This document shows positions 54,353-62,400 of a stretch of DNA of 64,000 nucleotides, piece by piece. Both the position numbers and the translations under genes were made by a program. A model generated the notes under the pieces. The model did not search any database. It had not been told where the DNA came from and saw only the letters and a program-made list of their open reading frames with translations. The stretch is from Lysobacter enzymogenes (GTDB lineage: Bacteria; Pseudomonadota; Gammaproteobacteria; Xanthomonadales; Xanthomonadaceae). Within the stretch, counting starts at the first letter, position 1; every line of letters begins with the position of its first letter. The DNA is taken from positions 434,001 through 498,000 of the forward strand of contig NZ_FNOG01000005.1 of NCBI RefSeq assembly GCF_900106525.1. Reading direction: 5' to 3'.

Positions 54353-55351
54353 GTGAACGTGAGCCAACACCGGCGCGGCTCGGGGATTTGGGGTTTCTGG
54401 GCGGATGTTGTTTATAACCTCTTCGGTTGGTTCCGCTCGGTAGGCGACGAATTCCGCACCCGCCGCGGCCGCCTGCTCGTCACCGCGATCCCGATGCTGT
54501 GGCTGGCGCTGTTCTTCTGCGTGCCGTTCCTGATCGTGCTGAAAATCAGCTTCGCCCAGTCGGTGTTCGGGCAAGTGCCGCCGTACACGCCGCTGCTGGA
54601 GACCGCCGAGAACGGCGGCACCACCTTGCGCCTGCACGCGGCCAACTACGCCGCGCTGCTGGCCGATCCGCTGTACGTGGCGGCGTACCTCAAATCGCTG
54701 CTGTTCGCCAGCGTGTCCACCGCGTGCTGCCTGCTGCTGGGCTATCCGATCGCCTACGGCATCGCGCGCGCGCCGCGGCTGTGGCGCTTGTTGCTGCTGG
54801 TGCTGGTGATCCTGCCGTTCTGGACCAGCTCGCTGCTGCGCACCTATGCGCTGATCGGCCTGCTGCGCGCCAACGGCTGGCTCAGCCAGAGCCTGGTCGG
54901 GCTGGGCCTGCTCGAACCCGGGCAGGCGGTGCTGCACACCAATCTCGCCGTCTACATCGGCATCACCTACAACTACCTGCCCTTCATGATCCTGCCGCTG
55001 GCGGCGACCCTGATCCGCCTGGACTTCACCCTGCTCGAAGCCGCCGCCGACCTCGGCGCGAAGCCGTGGCAGGCGTTCCGCCGCATCACCCTGCCGCTGT
55101 CGTTCCCGGGCATCCTCGCCGGCAGCTTGTTGGTGTTCATTCCCGCGGTCGGCGAGTTCGTGATTCCCGACGTGCTCGGCGGCCCCGACGCGCTGACCAT
55201 CGGCCGGGTGCTGTGGACCGAGTTCTTCACCAATCGCGACTGGCCGCTGTCGGCGGCGATCGCGGTGGCGATGCTGCTGCTGATCGTGTTGCCGACGCTG
55301 TTGTTCGAATACATCGAAAACCGCCGCGTCGCGCGCGAGGCGCAGTCGTGA
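54353..55351 (+). CDS. potH: Polyamine ABC transporter permease (PotH-like)
   Basis: The 332-residue inner-membrane subunit has six to seven helices and the coupling loop EAAADLGAKPWQAFRRITLP (EAA motif). The first helix follows an N-terminal extension of about 40 residues. The GTG start at 54353 lies after a taggggg site. The stop overlaps the next permease start (GTGA), so both are coupled. Confidence 0.93.
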   Translation: MNVSQHRRGSGIWGFWADVVYNLFGWFRSVGDEFRTRRGRLLVTAIPMLWLALFFCVPFLIVLKISFAQSVFGQVPPYTPLLETAENGGTTLRLHAANYAALLADPLYVAAYLKSLLFASVSTACCLLLGYPIAYGIARAPRLWRLLLLVLVILPFWTSSLLRTYALIGLLRANGWLSQSLVGLGLLEPGQAVLHTNLAVYIGITYNYLPFMILPLAATLIRLDFTLLEAAADLGAKPWQAFRRITLPLSFPGILAGSLLVFIPAVGEFVIPDVLGGPDALTIGRVLWTEFFTNRDWPLSAAIAVAMLLLIVLPTLLFEYIENRRVAREAQS

Positions 55352-56163
55352 AGCGGCGGCCGTTCGCGCTGTACACGATGATGGCGCTGGGCTATGCGTT
55401 CTTGTACCTGCCCATCGTCTCGGTGATCGTCTATTCGTTCAGCGGCTCCGACCGCGCGACCACCTGGGGCGGTTTCTCGCTGCAGTGGTACGCGGCGCTG
55501 GCGCGCAACGAGCAGATCCTCGAAGCGGCGCAGCGCAGCCTGATCATCGCCGCGATCTCGGCCACCGCCGCGGTCGCGCTGGGCACCGCCAGCGGCCTGG
55601 CGCTGTCGCGCTTCGGCAAGTTCCCCGGGCGCGGCATCCTGAGCCTGATGAACTCGGCGCCGATGGTGATGCCCGACGTCATGCTCGGCCTGTCCTCGCT
55701 GCTGCTGTTCGTCGGCTTGCAGCAGTTGTTCGGTTGGCCCGAGCGCGGCATGACCACGATCACCCTGGCCCACATCACCCTGACCGCGTGCTACGTCACC
55801 GTGGTGGTGCGCTCGCGCATGACCTCGATGGACGCCAGCCTGGAAGAGGCGGCGATGGACCTGGGCGCGAAACCGTGGCGGGTGTTCTTCGTCATTACGC
55901 TTCCGTTGATTGCGCCCGCGCTGTTGGCCGGCTGGCTGCTGGCCTTCACGCTTTCGCTGGACGACCTGGTCATCGCCAGCTTCACCTCCGGCCCCGGCTC
56001 GACCACGCTGCCGATGCTGGTCTATTCCAAGGTCAAGCTCGGCGTCACTCCCGAGATCAATGCGCTGACCTCGATCATCGTGGTGCTGGTGGCGATCGGC
56101 GTCAGCGTCGCCGGCGTGCTGATGCACCGGCGCGAGCGCAAGCTGGCGCGCAGCGAGAACTGA
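55348..56163 (+). CDS. potI: Polyamine ABC transporter permease (PotI-like)
   Basis: The 271-residue second permease starts at GTG 55348 inside the potH stop. It has six helices and EAAMDLGAKPWRVFFVITLP, the EAA loop. The order substrate protein, ATPase, permease, permease is that of E. coli potFGHI. The gap that follows (56164-56451) shows no gene and no clear terminator. Confidence 0.93.
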   Translation: MKRRPFALYTMMALGYAFLYLPIVSVIVYSFSGSDRATTWGGFSLQWYAALARNEQILEAAQRSLIIAAISATAAVALGTASGLALSRFGKFPGRGILSLMNSAPMVMPDVMLGLSSLLLFVGLQQLFGWPERGMTTITLAHITLTACYVTVVVRSRMTSMDASLEEAAMDLGAKPWRVFFVITLPLIAPALLAGWLLAFTLSLDDLVIASFTSGPGSTTLPMLVYSKVKLGVTPEINALTSIIVVLVAIGVSVAGVLMHRRERKLARSEN

Positions 56164-56451
56164 GACTCGCCCGCCGCCGCGCCGCGTGCGCGGCGGCACG
56201 CGCGTTCATGCGCGCGTTCACACCCGTGCAACCGCGCCGACACGTGGTTTTGTTTTCCTAGCGCGGGGACAAGCACGCCTACGACGCTGCGCACTACCGG
56301 CCGACGCCTACCGGCGCGATCCGGCCTTTGGCCTTTCATCTGCATTCTCCTCGCGGCCGCGCGATGCGGCCGTTGCCCTACGCCGTACGTCCGCCTCCCC
56401 CGGATGCTGCGCATCCGCGCCGGTTCCATCCAACCTTCAAGGAGACACGTC

Positions 56452-56937
56452 ATGGACTACGCAATCCGCGCCAAACTGTTCGCCGCCGCCGTCGCGCTCG
56501 GCCTGGGCCTGTTGGCCGCTCCGCAGGCCGATGCCGCCAGCCAGTGCAAGACCCTCAAGCTGCTGCCGGGCGTGGTGCAGGTCTACGCTACCGTCGATGC
56601 CGGCGCCGTCGGCGACAGCGCGTTCTGCACCGCCGACTTCGCCTGCCCGACCGGTTCGAACAAGGTCGAGGTGTTCGGCACCGCGCTGGCGACCAGCCGC
56701 GATGCGGTGATCGCGGTCGACAACACCGCCAACCTCAGCAGCGGCGAACAGGTGTCGGCCAACTGCATCACCACCCTGGTCGGCAACGGCAAGCGCATCT
56801 CGGTCAGCACCTGCAACGCCAAGGCCGTGGCCCCGGCCAACAAGGGCACCGCCGATACCTCGGCCTGCTCGGCCTACGCCGAAGGCCCGGCCGGTTCGCG
56901 CGTCGCCGCCAACGCCACCTGTTTCTGCGGCACCTGA
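56452..56937 (+). CDS. Secreted cysteine-containing protein of unknown function
   Basis: The 161-residue protein has a clear signal peptide (AAAVALGLGLLAAPQADA, cut before ASQCK) and a strong ribosome site (aaggag) 10 bases upstream. The mature part has eight Cys (QCKTLK, FCTADFACP, NCITTL, STCNAK, SACSAY, TCFCGT), so it should be disulphide-linked and extracellular or periplasmic. The many Ala, Val and Thr suggest a beta-rich fold. I do not recognise the family. It faces the next gene convergently with a strong terminator between. Confidence 0.7.
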   Translation: MDYAIRAKLFAAAVALGLGLLAAPQADAASQCKTLKLLPGVVQVYATVDAGAVGDSAFCTADFACPTGSNKVEVFGTALATSRDAVIAVDNTANLSSGEQVSANCITTLVGNGKRISVSTCNAKAVAPANKGTADTSACSAYAEGPAGSRVAANATCFCGT

Positions 56938-57024
56938 TCCTGTTCGACCTGATCCTGCTCAACCCGATCCAACGCAGATCGATCCACGCCTGACCCGAGG
57001 CGCCGCCAGGCGAACGGGCAAGAA

Positions 57025-57055
57025 AAAAGCTCCCCGATGCGACCGGGGAGCTTTT
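57025..57055. terminator. Bidirectional rho-independent terminator
   Basis: A 12-base stem pairs aaaagctccccg (57025-57036) with cggggagctttt (57044-57055) and has a seven-base loop. T runs occur on both strands (tttttctttt to the right; complement of agaaaaaa to the left), so it ends both the Cys-rich gene and the convergent binding-protein gene. Confidence 0.9.
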
Positions 57056-57166
57056 CTTTTTGCGGTGTTGCTTGCTGCAGTGTTTCTCTTCGGCGTTGCT
57101 CTTTCGGCGTTTCTCACCTGCCGCCTTGCGCGACGGCGGCTATCCGTGCCGCCGCCGCGCCCGCGA

Positions 57167-58501
57167 TCAGTTGATGCAGCTGTTGATCGAGCCGACCGCC
57201 GAGCTGCGGAACAGCGTGTTGCCGTCGATGTAGGCGTAGCCGGTCGGCAGCGCGACGCGCGGGTCCGGATTGGTCGCCGGGATCGGGCCGTAGAACTGCT
57301 TGAACAGGTTCTTGATCGCAGTGGCCTTGGTGCCGTTGCCGGCGTTGTAGGCGGCCAGGTAGGTCACCGCGGCGATCGGGTAAGCGGCCGAGATGGTCGC
57401 GGTCGGGGCGACCAAGCGGGTGCAGTTGCGGGCCGGGGCGGCGACGCTGGCCGGCACATCGCCGACGGTGGCGCCGTCGAGCACCTTGGCCGACAGCAGC
57501 GAGGCCGGAGCCAGGCTGACCGGGCCGGTCGAACCGAACGTGGCCGGATCGTAGCCGTTGACCGAGGCGTACATCACGCCCTGGCTCAGCACTTCGGCGA
57601 TGTCGGCGTAGCCGATCGCGTCGGTGGTCGCCTTGACCTTGGAGACCACGCCGTTGTTGCCGGCCTGGGCCGAGGACGCCGAGTAGTTCGGCAGCGCCGA
57701 AGCGGCAGCGGTGGCGTAGCTCTGGTTCGGCTTGAAGAAGTCGGCGGCCAGGCCGAACTTGCCGTTGCACTGCGCGGCCAGGTAGCTGGTGAAGGCGAAC
57801 GAGGTGCCGCTGCCTTCCGAACGGTAGACGATGGTGATCGGGTGCGAACCGGCCACCGGCGAGGTCAGGCGCGAATCGTTCCAGTTCTTGATGTCGCCGG
57901 CGAAGATGCGGCAGACCTGCTCGGTGTTCAGCGCGACCGAGGTCAGGCCGCCGACGGTGTCCTTGAACGGCAGGGCGATGGCGCCGGCCAGAACCGGGAT
58001 CTGCACGATCGCGGTGCGGGTGGACGCCATGTTGGCGATGAAGGTGTTGTAGTCGGGGGTGGCGATCGGCGCGTCGGTGCCGATGAAGTCCGGAGCCGCC
58101 TGGCCCGAGATCGAGCTGAAGCCGGTGATGCCGGCCGGCGAGCAAGCGCCGTTGGCGAAGATGCCGTCGTTGTTGAGGATCTTCTTGCCGGTGCCGCTGC
58201 CGGTCTGGCAGTAGGACACGGCGTCGGCCGAGTAGCGGGTGTGGAAGTCCTGGAACACCGGGATCTTGGTGCCGGTGGAGTTGCCCAGGCCGGCGACGCT
58301 GAAGCTGACGGCCGGCAGAGTGATGGCGGAATCGCGCGACAGCTTGGCGACCGGCGAGGTGCCGTTGTACAGGTCGCCGACATAAGCCGGAGCCGGGAAG
58401 GTGGCGCCGCCGCCGTACAGATCGGCCGCATTGGCCGAACCAGCGAAGACCAGGACAGCGGTAGCGGCCAGCAGGCCGACATGAAGCTTGTTGCGATGCA
58501 C
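57167..58501 (-). CDS. PstS-like substrate-binding protein, secreted
   Basis: The 444-residue protein begins at GTG 58501 with a strong ribosome site (aaggag) 8 bases upstream. Signal peptide AATAVLVFAGSANA is followed by ADLYGGGATFPAPAYVGDLY, the start of PBP-like phosphate-binding domains. RSEGSGTSFAFTSYL and AIGYADIAEV are phosphate-site-like blocks. It is longer than PstS (about 320-345 mature residues) and is not followed by pstCAB, so it may be an extracellular relative of the DING/PstS-like type rather than the transporter subunit. Phosphate binding is likely but unproved. Confidence 0.82.
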   Translation of the reverse strand: MHRNKLHVGLLAATAVLVFAGSANAADLYGGGATFPAPAYVGDLYNGTSPVAKLSRDSAITLPAVSFSVAGLGNSTGTKIPVFQDFHTRYSADAVSYCQTGSGTGKKILNNDGIFANGACSPAGITGFSSISGQAAPDFIGTDAPIATPDYNTFIANMASTRTAIVQIPVLAGAIALPFKDTVGGLTSVALNTEQVCRIFAGDIKNWNDSRLTSPVAGSHPITIVYRSEGSGTSFAFTSYLAAQCNGKFGLAADFFKPNQSYATAAASALPNYSASSAQAGNNGVVSKVKATTDAIGYADIAEVLSQGVMYASVNGYDPATFGSTGPVSLAPASLLSAKVLDGATVGDVPASVAAPARNCTRLVAPTATISAAYPIAAVTYLAAYNAGNGTKATAIKNLFKQFYGPIPATNPDPRVALPTGYAYIDGNTLFRSSAVGSINSCIN

Positions 58502-59036
58502 GAGACGTCTCCTTTTGAGGGTGCGGGCCGAATGCCCGCGGATCAATCCGTATCGATTCGATGCAAGGCGCCGACGCGTTGCCTCGAATGGGTTGCGTTG
58601 GCGCGGCGACAGAATGGGCGCGGCGTGTGCAAGCGCAGCGACCATGCGGGTAAGTATTTATTACATGGTTCAAGTGACTAATACGCGGGGATTTGTCGCG
58701 ATCCAAATCGTGTTTTCGTAGGCGATGCGAAGGTTTTGTGTCGACGCCGCGCATTGCGGTTACACAGATGACAGCGCGTGCGCGCACTGCGTCACGGCCA
58801 TGAGCGCTGAGTCCATGATTCGATTGCGACGACCGGCAACTGTCATATGCGACGGCTTTTCGCGTGTTTTTCGCATCGTGTCGCGCTTCACGCATCATCG
58901 CGCGATCGGTTGCGAAAGAACGACGCTGCACTCATCGATTCGCAACGAGCCGGAGACTTCGTCGCGCCTGAGACCGCCTCGCGTCGTTGTGGATGCTGGC
59001 TGCAGTCGCGCAGATGCCGGCTGCAGTCGCACCGAG
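58502..59036. other. Upstream region of the PstS-like gene, no gene recognised
   Basis: An AT-rich patch (58655-58720, ttatttattacatgg area) follows the gene start and may hold its promoter. A single Pho-box-like half-site ctgtcat occurs at 58847-58853, but its partner 11 bases on is poor (gacggct). I see no gene. Confidence 0.4.
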
Positions 59037-59240
59037 GCATGACGTTGAAGTCTCTGGATCCCCGCCTTCGCGGGGATGACGATTTGAAGAGCCGCGGTGA
59101 AACCGACTTACCACCCAACCTACCTACCGTCATTCCCGCGAACGCGGGCTCTGCTTTACTTCGGCGGAGCCGAACATCCAGGGCTTCACCGAAGCATGAC
59201 GCTGAAGTCTCTGGATCCCCGCCTTCGCGGGGATGACGGT
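59037..59240. repeat. Dispersed repeat, family A (two inverted sets)
   Basis: Palindromic arms ggatccccgccttcgcgggg (59057-59076 and 59214-59233) and the complementary cgtcattcccgcgaacgcgg (59128-59147) alternate. Contains the shared phrases acttcggcggagccgaacat and gctgaagtctctggatcccc also seen at 1881-1992 and 22926-23012, so the unit is longer than the palindrome alone. The 59241-59369 remainder shows no gene. Confidence 0.85.
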
Positions 59241-59369
59241 CTTGGAGAGACGCGGCGAACGAAGCGCAATTGCGTGGAACACGCGCCACTGAATGGGCGA
59301 CGCCGCGCAACGAACCTCAAGACTCCGTCGATGAGGAGACGCACCAAAGGAACCGCTCCCCCGCAACCC

Positions 59370-59405
59370 CAAAAACGAACGAGGCGGCCAATGGCCGCCC
59401 CGTTT
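59370..59405 (-). terminator. Terminator of the haemagglutinin-like gene
   Basis: aacgaggcggcca (59378-59390) pairs with 59392-59404 with one mismatch (stem closing near ccaatgg). On the minus strand it is followed by a T run (complement of aaaaacg, 59371-59377). It lies 40 bases beyond the stop of the large minus-strand gene. Confidence 0.75.
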
Positions 59406-59443
59406 GCCTACCCTGCCCCGCACTACAACCCGATCAACACCGC

Positions 59444-62400
59444 TCACGGCGCATTCGCGCACCGCGGATTGTCGGCCTCGCACTGGCCGAAGCCGATCAC
59501 CTGCACCGAAATCACCGCCGGCAAATCGCGTCCTCCGATCGGCGGGCGCTTTTCCGCCATCTGCTCGGCCACCGCGTTGACGCCCGAACTCGCCGACGAG
59601 GCGGCGCTCAGCGCGCCGGTGTCGACGTTGCGCGCGACCGGGATGCCGATGGATTCGCCGTCGACCTGGATGTTGTCGGCGTTGGCGATGGTCTGCGCGG
59701 CGACGATCAGGTTGCCGCCGATGCGGATGCCGGCGTCGCCGGCGTCGATGGTGCCGCGCGGCGCTACCAGCACCGCGTCGCCGGCCTTGGCGCCGGCCGC
59801 GGTCTGCATGGTCGCGATGCCGGCGCCGGTAACCAACCCGCGCGCGTCGATGCGGCAGTACTGGTCGAGGTCGCAGACATAACGCACCGGCGGCTTGTCC
59901 GACGAAGTCTTGGCGCCCTTGCCGGCGTTGATGTCGCCGTTCGAACTCCAGATGGTCAGATCGCCGCCGCCCTGGGTGAAGATGCGGCTCTGCGCGAGCA
60001 GCACGCTACGGTCGGTGAAGATGCCGATGTCGCCCACGTCCAGCGTCAGCACGCCCTGCTGGTTGGGGCCGATCACCGTCTCGCCGCGGTTGTTGGTCAC
60101 CAGCGGCGGCGCGGCCACGCTGCCGACCAGCACTTCGCCGCCCGGGCCGAGGATGCGCACGTCGCCGCCCTGCTGGGTCTGCACGGTCGAACCGCGCATG
60201 TCGAAACGTCCGGTCGCCACCGGCGCGTCGGCGCCGTTGGCGCCGCCTTCCAGACGATTGGCGGTGTAGCCCAGCGCCGACGGGAACAAGGTGTTGATCG
60301 CGCGATAACCGGCGGCGTACTTGCCGAACTCGGGACTGGCCGGGTTCTTGTTGTCGCGGCCGGCGCGTTCGAGCAGGTCGAGGAAGACCCGATCGACCAG
60401 GCGCTGCTGCGCTTCCTGCGGCAGCTGGGCGAATTCGGCCCAGGCCTGCTGCGGCGACAGTTCGCCGCCGTCGCGGCCGGCGTCGCGGCGCTGCTGGCGC
60501 ACGTACTCGGCCAGCCACGCGGCGTAGGCCGCGGACTCCGCGCCGGCCGGATCGAGATAGCGCGAGGCGAACGCGCGCGTGTCGATGCCCGGCGCCACGC
60601 CGAAGCGCAGCACCAGGTCGGCGCCTGCGTAGCCCAGCCCGGCGTTGTCGCGATTGCCGATGGTGCGGATGCCGCCGCCTTCGGCGCGCAGTTGATCGAA
60701 CGCATAGGCTTCGTTGGCCGAAGTGAACGGCCCCAGATCGCGCCCGGCCTGGATTTCGAAGCTGCCCGGCCCACCCAGTTCCAGCCAGTTGTAGCGGCTG
60801 ACCCGGCCGCTGATGCTGCGGCCGAGCGGACGGTAGTACAGATCGCGTCCGGCCAGCACGCGGGTGGCGTCGCTGTCGCGGTAGTTCTGCCCGCGCAGAT
60901 CGAGATCGACGATGTCGCGGCCGGCGCGCAAGGTCGCCGGCTTGGGCAGGTCCAGAGTCAGGGTGTTGAAGCTCTGGCTCGGGCCCGGCTGGCCGTTGAC
61001 GATGTCGCCCAGCGCGTACACCCGTACCGGTTCGCGGTCGTCGCGATGCAGGTTGGCGCGCTGATCGCGGTTCGGGATGAACACATCCAGGCGCGAGAAG
61101 TCGAACGCGGTCTGCTCCGGCAGGCTCGACAGCGGCTGCAGCGGCGATGGCATCCAGGCCGGGTCGATGTCGAGCAGGCGCAGCGTGTCCAGGCGCGGGA
61201 ACTGATCGGCGTAGAGCTGCACGTCGCCGCCGGCGAGCAGGCTGAGCCCGCCGCGCAGCGACGGGAACAGCTGGCCGCCGTTGCGCACGCGCACGTCGCC
61301 GGCGATGGCGGTCAGGCCGAGGTAGCCCGGCAGCACCTGCGCGAACAGCGAACTGCTGCCGATGTTGTACGGCGATTGCGGACGGCCCGGGTCGCGGCCA
61401 CCGTAGCCGAACAGCACATCGCCCAGCAGCAGGCTGCCCAGTTGCACGTTGCCGGTGGTCGAGGTCGCGTTGAGCGCGGCGTCGGCGCCGAAGGATTGCG
61501 AATCCACCTCGCGCTCGCTCAGGCGCGCATACGACGGATTGAGCACCCGGCCGATATCGATATCGCCGCTGGCGCCGACGTTCCAGCGCGCGTCCTGCAT
61601 CGCCAGGATCGGCGCCACGCTGGAACTCATCGTCGTGGTCTGGCTGGTGACGTTCTCGATGAACACCGGCACGTTCAGATCGTAGGCCGAACCGATGCGG
61701 CCGCCGGCGTTGAGCGAACCTTGGCCCTGGGAGACGAAGAAATCGCCGCCGAGCACATTGCGGCCGGCGTTGGCGTACAGGTCGCCGCCGCCGAAGCGGC
61801 GCAGCGCGCCGGCGCCGTCGCGCAACCACGTCGTCGGCGAGGACGCCGACACTTCGATCAGGTCGCGCCCGGCGTCCAGACGAATATCGCCGCCGACGCT
61901 GAGCAAGCCCTGGGCGAAGCCGCCGAAGTTGATCGAGGTCGAGATCAGGCGGCCGTCGGGCCCGGCGACGTTGCCGGTCTGCATCCACGGCCACCAGTAC
62001 TGGTTGAGGTAGCTGCCGGCGACGCCGCTGCGGCGGCCGTCGCTGTCGCGCACCTGGCGGTTGCCGACGATGTCGCGGCCGGCGCGCACGCTTAAGTTCC
62101 CGGCCGCTTCGGGATTGACCGCGCCGGTGACCGCGACCAGCGGCCCGTTGAGGTTCTGCGGCGAGGCCGCGCCTTCCACCCGCGGCCGCGACGTATCGAC
62201 GCCGGTGCCCTCGCCCGGGCGGCCGGCGGTGTAGACGCTGGCCGGCGCGTCGCGGTCGGCGAAGCGCACGTCGCGCGCGGCGACCAGTTCGATCTCGCCG
62301 GTGCCGGTGCGCAGCACGTTCGGCAGCAGCAGATCGCTCTGGCCGGGCTTGCGCAAGGTGGTGTGTCCGTCGAAGACGATGTCGGCCGCGCCATCGCCGG

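Noticed and set aside
58847..58864. Pho box upstream of the PstS-like gene
   Set aside because: One half-site ctgtcat is good, but the partner 11 bases away is not, and it is about 340 bases from the gene start.
59270..62095. A 941-codon plus-strand open frame over the haemagglutinin-like gene
   Set aside because: It is the antisense shadow of the minus-strand gene; its composition (Arg, Gly, Val, Asp repeats) is like the other shadow frames.
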